From Planctomycetota bacterium (GTDB lineage Bacteria; Planctomycetota; B15-G4; SIAN01), in the NCBI GenBank assembly GCA_009691715.1, contig SIAN01000015.1:1-64000 (forward strand): a DNA stretch of 64,000 nt. Direction: 5' to 3'. Position numbers and translations under genes: made by a program. A model generated the notes under the pieces. The model ran no database searches and was not told the origin of the DNA. It saw only the letters and a program-made list of their open reading frames with translations. This document shows, in pieces, positions 50,295-59,562 of the stretch (its first letter is position 1; each line of letters opens with the position of its first letter).

Positions 50295-52700
50295 ATGAAC
50301 TGCACCGCGATCGTCCTCGCTGCCGCTTCCGCGCTATTTGCTGCGGTGGGCGGCGTCGCATGTTCGCCGCAGGAGGCCGTCGTCGCTGTCGTAAGTGAGC
50401 CCGCTCCCGACGCAGCTCCCGAACCCGTTCCTGAGTTCGCGACCCTGCCGGTTCCCGACCCCGCGCCCGACTTCGCGCGCGACGTGGTGCCGTTGCTGCA
50501 GGACAGTTGCATCGACTGCCACGGCGGCAAGGAGCCGGAGGCTGACCTCGCGTTCGACGCGGTCGTCGACGAGGCGGGCGCGCGCGCGACGGCTGGGATC
50601 TGGCGACGTGCGCGTGAGAAGCTGCGGCGCGGCGAGATGCCACCGCCCGAAGCACCGGCAGCTGACAAGACGTTGCTGCTCGCCGCACAGGCCTGGCTCG
50701 ACGTGCGGCTCGGGACGGGGCCGGGTTCGTGGCCGCTCGATCCTGGGCGCACGACGATCCGCCGCCTGAACCGCGCGGAGTACGGGAACACGGTGCGCGA
50801 TCTGCTCGATCTCGCGCTGCGACCCGAGGCGAGGCTGCCGCCCGACGAGGTGGGCTACGGCTTCGACAACATCGGCGACGTGCTCGCGCTGCCGCCGCTG
50901 CTGCTCGAGAAGTACGCGGCGCTGGCGGAGGAGATCGCCACCGCGGCGCTGCCGGGCGCAGAGCTGCGCACGACAGCGGACCGCCGCTTCGAGGCCGAGT
51001 CGCTGCCGACCACGCTGAAGAGCTACGGCGAGGCGGATCGGTTCTCGAGTCTCTATTCCGCCGGCAACGTCTACGTCGATCTGGTGCTGCCGCGCGCCGG
51101 CGAGTACGTCGTGCGCGCGCTGCTCTCCGCCGACCAGGCTGGGCCGGAACTCGCGCGCTTCGCGTTCCGCGCCGGCACCAAGGAACTCACGGCCGGCGAA
51201 GTCGCCTGCGATGAGACTGGGACCGAGCAGCACGAATGGCGCGGTTGGCTCCACGGTGGCGCGCAACGCATCGCGGTCGCCTTCCTGAACGACTACTACC
51301 AGGAGGACGCGCCCGACCCGAAGCAGCGCGATCGCAACCTGCTGGTCGACTGGATCGAGATCTTCGGCCCGCTCGACACCTTCGCGCCGACCGCCAGCGA
51401 GCGACGCCTCTTCCCGTGCGGCGGCGACCACGCCCACACCCGCGACTGCGCGCCGGCACTGCTCCGCCGGCTCGCGACGCGCGCCTGGCGCCGTCCGGTG
51501 AACGAGATCGACTCTGCACCGATCGTCGCGCTGTTCGACGACGCGCTCGCGGCCGGCGATTCGTTCACCGACGCGCTGCGCCACGCGGTCGCCGCGGTGC
51601 TCGTGTCGCCGCGCTTCCTCTTCCGCACCGAGCTCGATACCGCTCCCGACGATCCGACCGCGGTTCGGCCGCTCGACGGCTTCGAACTGGCCGCGCGCCT
51701 CTCCTACTTCCTCTGGAGCAGCCTGCCCGACGATCGACTGACGACGCTCGCGGGACAGGGCCTGCTCGGCACCGCCAGCACCGCCGGCGCCTTCGCCGAT
51801 GAGGCGCGCCGCCTGCTGCGCGACCCACGCGCCATCGCCCTGGTCGAGAACTTCGCGGCGCAGTGGCTGCAACTGCGAATGCTCGCGACCGCGGCGCCCG
51901 ATCCGACGCTCTACCCCGCGTTCGATGACGCGCTGCGCGACGCGATGCGGTTCGAGACCGAGCTGTTCGTCGAGGCGATCCTGCGCGAGGGGCGGCCGCT
52001 GTCGGAGCTGCTCGACGCCGACTTCACCTTCGTCAACGAACGCCTCGCGCGGCACTACGGCATGAGCGGCATCAGCGGCGATCGGATGCGTCGCGTGCGC
52101 GTGACCGATCCGGCGCGCGGCGGGCTGCTCGGGCAGGCGAGCCTGTTGGCACTCACCTCGAATCCAACCCGCACCTCGCCGGTGAAGCGCGGGAAGTTCG
52201 TGCTGGAGCGATTGCTCGGCACGCCGCCGCCGCCGCCACCGCCGGGCGTCGGCGTGCTCGACGAAAGCAAGGAGGCGAGCGCCTCGGCGACGCTGCGCGA
52301 ACGGCTGGCGAAGCACCGCGCCGACCCGAGTTGCGCGAACTGCCACCAGAAGATGGACGCGCTCGGCTTCGCGCTCGAGCGGTTCGGCCCGCTCGGCGAG
52401 TGGCGCGACCACGACGGCCCTCATCCGATCGACGACCGGGCGACGCTGCCGGATGGGCGGACGCTCGCGGGGGCGGCCGACCTGAAGCGGGCGCTGCTCG
52501 AGGACGACTCGCTCACGCGCTGCATCGCGGAGAAGCTGCTCACCTACGCGCTCGGGCGCGGGTTGCACGACGACGACTTGCGGGCAGTGCACGCGCTGGT
52601 CGATCGTTACCGTGGCCAGAGCCCGAGCTTCGAGCAACTGATCGTCGACCTGATCGGCCTCGATGCGTTCACTCGGCGGCGCGGGGAATCGACTCGGTGA
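50295..52700 (+). CDS. DUF1592-family secreted protein with planctomycete-type cytochrome c motif
   Basis: The 801-residue protein has a signal (ending VGGVACS, perhaps lipidated), then a c-heme motif SCIDCHGG (Cys72, Cys75, His76) in a PSCyt-like domain. Next comes DUF1587 (IRRLNRAEYGNTVRDLLDL at about 155), a beta-rich carbohydrate-binding-like segment, and the DUF1595/DUF1592 block (RRLATRAWRRPVNEIDSAPI, DALRHAVAAVLVSPRFLFRT, GFELAARLSYFLWSSLPDDR). It ends with DUF1588 (RRVRVTDPARGGLLGQASLL to NPTRTSPVKRGKFVLERLLG), a second SCANCHQKMDALGFALE, and DUF1585. Such proteins are secreted and almost always paired with DUF1552 proteins; their role is unknown. The downstream DUF1552 gene overlaps by four bases. 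Confidence 0.92.
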   Translation: MNCTAIVLAAASALFAAVGGVACSPQEAVVAVVSEPAPDAAPEPVPEFATLPVPDPAPDFARDVVPLLQDSCIDCHGGKEPEADLAFDAVVDEAGARATAGIWRRAREKLRRGEMPPPEAPAADKTLLLAAQAWLDVRLGTGPGSWPLDPGRTTIRRLNRAEYGNTVRDLLDLALRPEARLPPDEVGYGFDNIGDVLALPPLLLEKYAALAEEIATAALPGAELRTTADRRFEAESLPTTLKSYGEADRFSSLYSAGNVYVDLVLPRAGEYVVRALLSADQAGPELARFAFRAGTKELTAGEVACDETGTEQHEWRGWLHGGAQRIAVAFLNDYYQEDAPDPKQRDRNLLVDWIEIFGPLDTFAPTASERRLFPCGGDHAHTRDCAPALLRRLATRAWRRPVNEIDSAPIVALFDDALAAGDSFTDALRHAVAAVLVSPRFLFRTELDTAPDDPTAVRPLDGFELAARLSYFLWSSLPDDRLTTLAGQGLLGTASTAGAFADEARRLLRDPRAIALVENFAAQWLQLRMLATAAPDPTLYPAFDDALRDAMRFETELFVEAILREGRPLSELLDADFTFVNERLARHYGMSGISGDRMRRVRVTDPARGGLLGQASLLALTSNPTRTSPVKRGKFVLERLLGTPPPPPPPGVGVLDESKEASASATLRERLAKHRADPSCANCHQKMDALGFALERFGPLGEWRDHDGPHPIDDRATLPDGRTLAGAADLKRALLEDDSLTRCIAEKLLTYALGRGLHDDDLRAVHALVDRYRGQSPSFEQLIVDLIGLDAFTRRRGESTR

Positions 52701-54055
52701 TCCACTTCGCGACACGCGCCCCGCTCTCGCGCCGGACGTTCCTCCGCGGCGCCGGTGTCGCGATCGCGCTGCCGTGGCTTACGGCGATGCTGCCGCGCGC
52801 CGCCTACGCGCGCGGACTCCTGTCGGCGCCGACCTCGCCACTGCGCTTCGCCTTCGCCTTCGTCCCGAACGGAAAGTGGATGGAAGATTGGACGCCGGCG
52901 GTCGAGGGCGCTGAGTTTGCGCTGTCGCCGACACTCGAACCGCTCGCCGCCTTCCGCAGGCAACTGCTGGTGTTGACCGGCTTGAAGCAGGCGAACGCCG
53001 AGGCGCAGCGGGACGGACCCGGCGATCACGCGCGCTCCGCCGCCTGCTTCCTCACTGGCGTCCATCCGAAGAAGACCGAAGGCACCGACATCAAGAACGG
53101 CATCTCGATCGACCAGCGCCTCGCCGAGGTGATCGGCGCCTCGACGCGGTTTCCGTCGATCGAAGTCGGCTGCCAGCCACCGCTGGTCTCGGGCGGCTGC
53201 GATTCGGGCTACTCGTGCGCGTACTCCTCCAACATCTCGTGGAAGTCGGCGACGACGCCGCAACTCAAGGAAGTCGACCCGCGCGCGCTGTTCGAACGGC
53301 TCTTCGGCGCCGGCGACGACTTGACGCCCGAGCAGCGCGCGCGCCGCCTCGCCCGCAAGAAGAGCCTGCTCGACTACGCGCAAGACGACGCGCGCCGCCT
53401 CACCGCGCAGCTCGGCACGACCGATCGGCGCAAGCTCGACGAGTACCTGACCGCGGTGCGCGAAATCGAGACGCGCATCCAGAAGGCCGAGGCCGACGCG
53501 CAGGCGCAGCAGCCGCCGCCGATCGCGCGCCCCGCCGGCATCCCCACCGACCACGGCGAGCACGCGCGCATCCTCGGGGAGCTCGTGGCGCTGGCGTTCC
53601 AGGCCGACCTGACCCGCGTCGCGACGCACATGATCGCGAACGACGGCGACAACCGCAGCTACCCGCAGCTCGGCGCGCCCGAAGGGCATCACGAGTCGTC
53701 GCACCACGGCAATGACCCAGTGAAGATCGAGCACGTCCGCCGGATCGACCGCTTCCACGTCGAGCAGCTCGCCGCGATCCTGACGAAGTTCGCCGCGACG
53801 CAAGACGGCGACGGCACCCTGCTCGACCACACCTTGCTGACCTACGGCGCCGGCATCTCCGACGGCAACGCCCACAACCACGACCACTTGCCGATCCTGA
53901 TGGCCGGCGGCGGCAACGCCACCGTGAGCAGCGGCCGCCACCTCCGCCTCGCGCAGCCGACGCCGCTGTGCAACCTCTACCTGTCCCTGCTCGACCGAAC
54001 CGGCGCCCGCGACGCGAGCTTCGGCGACTCGACTGGAAGGGTCGATCTCGGCTGA
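52697..54055 (+). CDS. DUF1552-family Tat-exported protein
   Basis: The 452-residue protein begins with a Tat signal (LSRRTFLRGAGVAIALPWL) and continues as a DUF1552 protein: RFAFAFVPNGKWMEDWTPAV, LTGLKQANAEAQRDGPGDHA, ACFLTGVHPKKTEGTDIKNG and LLTYGAGISDGNAHNHDHLP. This fold is related to sulfatase/DUF1501-like proteins. The start is a GTG whose GTGA overlaps the DUF1592 stop, so the pair is translationally coupled. The two are thought to act together outside the cytoplasm; the substrate is unknown. Confidence 0.92.
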   Translation: MIHFATRAPLSRRTFLRGAGVAIALPWLTAMLPRAAYARGLLSAPTSPLRFAFAFVPNGKWMEDWTPAVEGAEFALSPTLEPLAAFRRQLLVLTGLKQANAEAQRDGPGDHARSAACFLTGVHPKKTEGTDIKNGISIDQRLAEVIGASTRFPSIEVGCQPPLVSGGCDSGYSCAYSSNISWKSATTPQLKEVDPRALFERLFGAGDDLTPEQRARRLARKKSLLDYAQDDARRLTAQLGTTDRRKLDEYLTAVREIETRIQKAEADAQAQQPPPIARPAGIPTDHGEHARILGELVALAFQADLTRVATHMIANDGDNRSYPQLGAPEGHHESSHHGNDPVKIEHVRRIDRFHVEQLAAILTKFAATQDGDGTLLDHTLLTYGAGISDGNAHNHDHLPILMAGGGNATVSSGRHLRLAQPTPLCNLYLSLLDRTGARDASFGDSTGRVDLG

Positions 54056-54220
54056 GCGGACGATCGCGGATCACCCGTCCTGCCCTGGTACTGGACGGCG
54101 TGTCGCTGACAACGCTCGACGACATGCCGGCGGCGCTCATCGCTACCATCCGCGCCCCCGAGCCGCGCGCTCTCTCCCCAGTTCCCGACCCGCGGCGCGC
54201 GCCGTTGCCTGGAGCTCCCG

Positions 54221-54652
54221 ATGCCGATGTACGACGAGTCGATGATCCAGCCGCTGCGCGCGGAGCTGACGAAGCATGGCGTGAAGGAGCTGCGGACGGC
54301 GGCCGATGTCGATGCGGCGATGAAGCTCGCGGGGACGACGCTGCTGGTGGTGAACTCGGTCTGCGGGTGCGCGGGCGGTGCGGCGCGGCCGGGGATCGCG
54401 CTGGCGTTGAAGCACGCGACGCGGCCGACGCAATGCACGACGGTGTTCGCCGGACAGGACGGCGAGGCGACGGCGAAGGCGCGCGAATACTTGAAGCCCT
54501 ATCCGCCGAGCTCGCCGGCGATCGCGCTGCTGAGCGGCGGCAAAGTCGTCGCGATTCTGGAACGGCGCGACATCGAGGGGCGCGGGCCGCAGGACGTGGC
54601 GGCGAAGCTGGTCGCGGTGTTCGACCAGCACTGCGCCAAGCAGCCGGTCTGA
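54221..54652 (+). CDS. BrxA/BrxB-type bacilliredoxin (YphP/YqiW family)
   Basis: The 143-residue protein is a cytoplasmic thioredoxin-fold protein with the CGC motif (Cys48-Gly-Cys50 in VNSVCGCAGGAARPG), RPTQCTTVFAGQDGEATAKA and a C-terminal SPAIALLSGGKVVAILERRD. Bacilliredoxins remove bacillithiol from mixed disulfides, so the organism may use bacillithiol or a similar thiol. The start MPMYDESMIQPLRAELT is characteristic. GGAG lies eight bases before ATG 54221. It is separated by ten bases from the following large secreted protein. Confidence 0.93.
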   Translation: MPMYDESMIQPLRAELTKHGVKELRTAADVDAAMKLAGTTLLVVNSVCGCAGGAARPGIALALKHATRPTQCTTVFAGQDGEATAKAREYLKPYPPSSPAIALLSGGKVVAILERRDIEGRGPQDVAAKLVAVFDQHCAKQPV

Positions 54653-54662
54653 GATCCGCGCG

Positions 54663-57600
54663 ATGGGACGCGCGAGTGCAGTGAGCGCGACCGGCGCGGC
54701 CATCGCGCTGCTCTTCCTGACGGCAGTCGCCGGCATTTCGGCGCAGGAAGCCGCGCGCCCCGACGCTGGCGCGCCGAAGTTCGACATCGTGGCGCCGGTG
54801 CGCATGAGCGCGCAGAACGGCACGACGCTCACGCTGCTTGGCGACGGCTCGATCCAGCTTGGCGGCACGATCGCCGCGACCGAGGTGCTCCGCTTCGAGC
54901 TGGAGACGACCGCCAACGGGATCAGCGGCCTCCGGCTCGAGACGCTGCTCGACGCCTCGGCGCCGCCCGGTGTCGGCCCGGGTCTCTCCATCCATGGCAA
55001 CTTCGTGCTGAACGAGATCGTGGTCGAGGAGGCGCCGCGCAACTCCGACGGCTTTAAGCCGGTTCTGCTCGAACGGCCGAGCGCCGACTTCGAGCAGGCG
55101 GGCTTCACCCTCGTCGGCGCCATCGACGGTGTCGCCCACACCGGCTGGGCGATCGCGCCGAGGTTCGGGGTCGCCCACGACGCGCAGTTCGAGACCAGCA
55201 AGCCGCTCGGCTACGACGCCGGCGTGAAGCTGCGCCTCCGGCTCGATTGCCTGTTCGGCAGCTCGCACATCCCGGCGCGCCTGCGGTTCGCGGTGACCAC
55301 GGCCGACCGGCCGCTGCCGATGCGCCGCGAACCGACGGAGATCAGCGAGTCGTTCGGGCGCATCAACCCGGCGATCCAGCGCGGCACGAAGTGGCTGCTG
55401 GAACAGCAGGAGCTCGACGGGTTGTGGGAGTCGCGCGCCGAGGACATGAAGCACGGCATGACCGCGCTCGCTGGCTACACGCTGCTCAAGTGCGGGGTGA
55501 AGCGCGACCATCCGGCGATCCGCCGCGCTGCCGCCCGCATCGCCTGCGAACCGTCGAACTCAACCTACTCGGCCGGCATGGAACTGATGTTTCTCGGCGA
55601 GCTCGCTGACGACGCACTGCAGGGACGGGTCGAGGAGACGGCGCGGCGGCTGCTGTCGTGGATGCAACCCGGCGGCTTCGGTTACCCGGGTGGCGGGCCC
55701 GACCTGTCGAACGGGCAGTACGCCGCGCTCGGGCTGCGCGCTGCAGCGAAGCGCGGGGTCAAAATCGAGCCCGAGGCGTGGATCAAGCTCGGCGACGCGG
55801 TCGTGAAACACATGGAGAAGGTGACGGGTGCCTACGAAGGCGCCGGCTTCGGCTACTACGCGGGCGGCCCGCCGACCGGCTCGATGACTGCCGGCGGCAC
55901 CTGCATGCTGAAGATCGCAGACGAGCAGCTCACCTTGGTCGGCATCAGCCGGCCGGCCTATGCGACCGGTTGGCGCAGAGGTGTGACGTGGCTCGATCGG
56001 TATTTCACGGTCGACACCAATCCGCGGGCCGGGGGCGGCTGGCTCTATTACTGGCTCTACGGCGTCGAGCGCGTCGGCGGGTTGTGCGACGTGGCGGCGC
56101 TCGGGGGCAAGAACTGGTACCGCGAAGGCGCGCACCAGATCATCGGGGCGCAGAAACCGGAAGGCTTCTGGGACAACGACGGCGGCCCGCAGCCGACCAC
56201 CTGCTTTGCGCTGCTGTTCCTGGCGCGCGCGACTTCGTCGGTGTCGGGCGTCGCCGTGCGCGGCGAAAACATCTACGGCGATGACGATCCGGCGCGCGAC
56301 GTGAACCTGCGCGCGTCGGGCGATTCGCCCCTGACGCTCTGGATGTCGTCGTTCGGCGGCGCTGCGAAGCTGCTGGAGTGGCCGACCGACGCCGGGCGCG
56401 GCCCGCGCGTCGCCGAGGTGCTGTACGTCACTCCGGGTCGCACCCTGCTATCGGACGGGCAGGGCGAGGCGGCGGTGTGGCGGGTGAGCGAAGCGACGCC
56501 GAACGGCGCGTTCGAGTCGCTCGCGTTCGACGACTCCGAGTGGCGCAAGGCACCCGGCGCATTCGGCGACGACGCGGTGACCGACTTGCCCGTGCGCAGC
56601 GATTGGAAGGGCGATGAGATCTGGTTGCGGCGCGAGCTCACGCTCGACGATGCGCCGATGGTCGCGCCGGAGCTGCGGATCGCCGCCTCGGGGCCGCGTT
56701 CGCCCGAAACGCCCGCGGCAGAGCTCGTCTGCCTGTTCGATGAAGATCCGGCGTTCGCCAAGTTGCTGGTGGAGAGCTCGGCCGGCGGCACCGTCGTCGC
56801 CCGCGAGACGGGCGGCGCGAACGGGCGCTATTGGTTGCAGGCAACACCGCAGCAGGTCTTCTCTGCGACGATTCCAGGCTGGCGCTTCCCCATCACCGAA
56901 GTGCCGCGGGACGGCGAGTTCCGCTACCTGCGCCTCTCCTGGAAAAAGGAGGGCGCGGGCGGCGTGATGGTGCAGGTCGCCGCGAACGGGAATTGGGGGA
57001 CGACCACGCGGCGCTTCCATGCGGGTGCCACCGGACTGGACTGGCCGAGTACGGCGCTCGACAAGGATGCGCCGCACCAATGGACCGCCGAGACGATCGA
57101 CCTCTATCAGGCGTTCGGCGGCGCAACGATGCTGACCGGTCTCGCGCTGGTGGCGTGCACCGGCGGTCCCGCCGGCTTCGACGCGATCTACCTCGCGCGC
57201 GCGCCGTCTCACTTCGAGTCGATCCCGAAGTCGTCGGCGAGTCACGCCGCGGTCGCGAAGCCGCTCGCCACGACCGCGGCGCTGCATGTTCCTGGCAGCG
57301 ACGCGGTCGCGCTGCTCGAGATCTTCGTGAACGGAACGCTGCTCTACCGCGGCAGCGATCCGGTCGCGCCCTACGCACCGGTGCCGACGCTGCGGCCGCT
57401 CGAGAGCGTGCTGCAACCGGGGCGCAACGTGGTCGCGGTGCACGCGCGACGCGGGCGTTCGCTGGCGGCAATCGATGTCGGGATTGTCGATCAACGGCTG
57501 CTGGCACGGGTCGCGGGCACCGGTGATCAGCCCGCTGCGGCGCAACGGTTCGCGGCGCAGGTGAACTTCGAGCACAACGGCAGCTACACCATTCGGGCGC

Positions 57601-58166
57601 TCGCGCGACTGATCGCGCCACCCGACACGCTCCCGCCGGACGCGCTCCGCGTCGCCTCGGCGCCGATCCAGGTCGTGATCCGCGAGGCGCAGGACCCGGA
57701 ACTGCTGGTGATCGCTGGTGACGCCGGCCGCAACCTGCTCGGCCCGAGCAACGCGACGGCGCGCGCGTCGAGCTTCCTTAGCGCGGGCCTCGAAGCGGCA
57801 CTGGCGATCGACAATCTCGCGTCGCGCGGCTGGCTCTGCGCCGACGGCGATCGGCGCCCGTCGCTCTCGATCGAGCTGAAGAAGCCGGTGCGGGCCGACA
57901 CCGTGCTGATCACGCCGATCCAGCAGCGCGGCTTCGAGCCCGAGCGGCAGGCGTGGCGGCTGCGCCGGGTCGAGGTGTCGCTCGATCGCGGCAAGAGCGG
58001 GACGTTCGAGGTCACGCTGCCCGCGGACGGTCGCAAAGGGATGCTGAGACTCCCGCGGATCGCGGTGATTCGCCGCGTCGACGTAAGGCTCCTGGATGCG
58101 AGCGACCGACCCGCGATCAAGGACGCCCTGGGGATCGGCGAAGTCGAGCTGCAACTGCGGAAGTAG
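54663..58166 (+). CDS. Large secreted protein with prenyltransferase-like toroid and discoidin-like C-terminus
   Basis: The 1167-residue protein has a Sec signal (AAIALLFLTAVAGISAQ), a beta-sandwich (about 40-225) and a squalene-cyclase-like helical repeat region (about 235-530; AIQRGTKWLLEQQELDGLWE, MQPGGFGYPGGGPDLSNGQY, GGWLYYWLYGVERVGGLCDV). Two or more beta-sandwich domains follow (about 590-980; NGAFESLAFDDSEWRKAPGA, LEIFVNGTLLYRGSDPVAPY), then a C-terminal F5/8-type-like domain (about 1020-1167; ATARASSFLSAGLEAALAID, WRLRRVEVSLDRGKSGTFEV). It resembles planctomycete exoproteins that may bind or act on polysaccharides or isoprenoids; no catalytic residues can be assigned. The stop is TAG. 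It shares its fold with the genes at 4772 and 48490. Confidence 0.85.
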   Translation: MGRASAVSATGAAIALLFLTAVAGISAQEAARPDAGAPKFDIVAPVRMSAQNGTTLTLLGDGSIQLGGTIAATEVLRFELETTANGISGLRLETLLDASAPPGVGPGLSIHGNFVLNEIVVEEAPRNSDGFKPVLLERPSADFEQAGFTLVGAIDGVAHTGWAIAPRFGVAHDAQFETSKPLGYDAGVKLRLRLDCLFGSSHIPARLRFAVTTADRPLPMRREPTEISESFGRINPAIQRGTKWLLEQQELDGLWESRAEDMKHGMTALAGYTLLKCGVKRDHPAIRRAAARIACEPSNSTYSAGMELMFLGELADDALQGRVEETARRLLSWMQPGGFGYPGGGPDLSNGQYAALGLRAAAKRGVKIEPEAWIKLGDAVVKHMEKVTGAYEGAGFGYYAGGPPTGSMTAGGTCMLKIADEQLTLVGISRPAYATGWRRGVTWLDRYFTVDTNPRAGGGWLYYWLYGVERVGGLCDVAALGGKNWYREGAHQIIGAQKPEGFWDNDGGPQPTTCFALLFLARATSSVSGVAVRGENIYGDDDPARDVNLRASGDSPLTLWMSSFGGAAKLLEWPTDAGRGPRVAEVLYVTPGRTLLSDGQGEAAVWRVSEATPNGAFESLAFDDSEWRKAPGAFGDDAVTDLPVRSDWKGDEIWLRRELTLDDAPMVAPELRIAASGPRSPETPAAELVCLFDEDPAFAKLLVESSAGGTVVARETGGANGRYWLQATPQQVFSATIPGWRFPITEVPRDGEFRYLRLSWKKEGAGGVMVQVAANGNWGTTTRRFHAGATGLDWPSTALDKDAPHQWTAETIDLYQAFGGATMLTGLALVACTGGPAGFDAIYLARAPSHFESIPKSSASHAAVAKPLATTAALHVPGSDAVALLEIFVNGTLLYRGSDPVAPYAPVPTLRPLESVLQPGRNVVAVHARRGRSLAAIDVGIVDQRLLARVAGTGDQPAAAQRFAAQVNFEHNGSYTIRALARLIAPPDTLPPDALRVASAPIQVVIREAQDPELLVIAGDAGRNLLGPSNATARASSFLSAGLEAALAIDNLASRGWLCADGDRRPSLSIELKKPVRADTVLITPIQQRGFEPERQAWRLRRVEVSLDRGKSGTFEVTLPADGRKGMLRLPRIAVIRRVDVRLLDASDRPAIKDALGIGEVELQLRK

Positions 58167-58367
58167 CTCAGCCTCGGCGCCACTGAGGCCCGGGATTCGC
58201 GTTGCGAGCGCGACCGATTTCTGAAACCCCTGACGCGGATCGTGACGGGGATCGTCAATCGAGCGGGCGAGCGCAACGGCGATACTGTCCGGCCGATCGC
58301 GCGGCGCGCGGCAGCGGATCGAACTTCACTGCGCTCCGAACTCACCTTCAAAACGAGTGCCCCCGGC

Positions 58368-59552
58368 ATGCCCGAACGCTCTGTCGCCTTCCGTCTTCTG
58401 CTGGCTGCGGTCCTCCCTGCGTGCAGTTGCAGCAGCGAGGACAGCGGACCACGCGCCATCACGACGACCCGCGAGATCGACATCGCGCCGGGCCAGCACC
58501 AGATTGGGGCCACCAGCGAGGATCGATTCGGCTCGATGACGGCACCGAACGCAGCGGAACCCGCAGCCCCAGCGCGCGAGTTGGTGTGGGACAACCCTCC
58601 CGGCTGGATCGAACTGCCGCCGACGGAAATGCGTCGCGCGAACTTGCAGCCGGCCGGGAACCCCGACGCCGAGTGCTACTTCAGCGTGCTGGGCGGCGGC
58701 GGTGGTGGGATGCTCGACAACGTGAATCGGTGGCGCGGCCAGATGGGGCAACCGCCGCTCGACGCCGCGGGCGTTGCGGCACTGCCCAAGCGCCTGTTGA
58801 TGGGACTCGACGGAGTCTTGGTCGAACTTGAAGGCGACTTCACCGCCATGGGTGGCGCCGCGAAGAGCGGCTACGTGTTGCGCGGCGTGATCGCGGCATT
58901 CGGCGAGCAGGCGCTGTTCGTGAAACTCACCGGACCGGCGGCCGCGGTCGCGGCGGAGGCGGCGAACTTCGACGCTTTCGCGAACTCCCTGCGACTCGAG
59001 GAAGTCGGCGCGAGCGCAGCGCACGACGAGCACGATGGCCACGATCATGCGGCCGAAGCCGCATCCGGCGCGGGATCGACGAGCGGCGCTGCCGCCGCGA
59101 ACCCGCTCGGTGGCTCGAACCAGGGCATCGAATGGAGCGCCCCGTCGGGCTGGACGCGCGATCCCGACCGCGCGACGCGGGTGGCGACGTTGCGGCCACC
59201 CAACACCACGCAGACCGAGTGCGCGATCACCTCGCTCTCCTCCGATGGTGGTGGGATCAAGAGCAACGTCGATCGCTGGCGCGGGCAGATCGGCCTCGGG
59301 CCGATCTCCGTCGACGAGCTCGCGGACCTCCCGACCGTGACCCTCTGCGGCAAGGAGGGCGTCCTGCTCGATCTGATCGGCGCGTTCGAGGATTCGATGA
59401 ACCAGCGTTCCATCCCGCAGGCGCGGATGCTCGGAGCGATGGTGCTGCTGGGCGATCGGTCGCTGTTCGTCAAGATGACCGGGCCCGAGACCGAGATCGA
59501 CGACGTCGTGCGCGATGCGTTCCGCGAACTCTGCGCCTCGCTGAAGCGGTGA
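58368..59552 (+). CDS. Lipoprotein with two copies of one domain joined by a His-rich linker
   Basis: The 394-residue protein has a lipobox (LLAAVLPACS, Cys19). Two domains of about 140 residues are clearly homologous: DNVNRWRGQMGQPPLDAAGV, LEGDF and ALFVKLTGP in the first; SNVDRWRGQIGLGPISVDEL, LIGAF and SLFVKMTGP in the second. The linker DEHDGHDHAAEA is rich in His and Asp and could bind metal. The function is unknown. Its stop is ten bases before the resB start, so it belongs to the cytochrome c maturation operon and may help heme or apocytochrome handling. ATG 58368 is chosen for the lipoprotein signal. Confidence 0.78.
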   Translation: MPERSVAFRLLLAAVLPACSCSSEDSGPRAITTTREIDIAPGQHQIGATSEDRFGSMTAPNAAEPAAPARELVWDNPPGWIELPPTEMRRANLQPAGNPDAECYFSVLGGGGGGMLDNVNRWRGQMGQPPLDAAGVAALPKRLLMGLDGVLVELEGDFTAMGGAAKSGYVLRGVIAAFGEQALFVKLTGPAAAVAAEAANFDAFANSLRLEEVGASAAHDEHDGHDHAAEAASGAGSTSGAAAANPLGGSNQGIEWSAPSGWTRDPDRATRVATLRPPNTTQTECAITSLSSDGGGIKSNVDRWRGQIGLGPISVDELADLPTVTLCGKEGVLLDLIGAFEDSMNQRSIPQARMLGAMVLLGDRSLFVKMTGPETEIDDVVRDAFRELCASLKR

Positions 59553-59562
59553 GGGAATGCGC

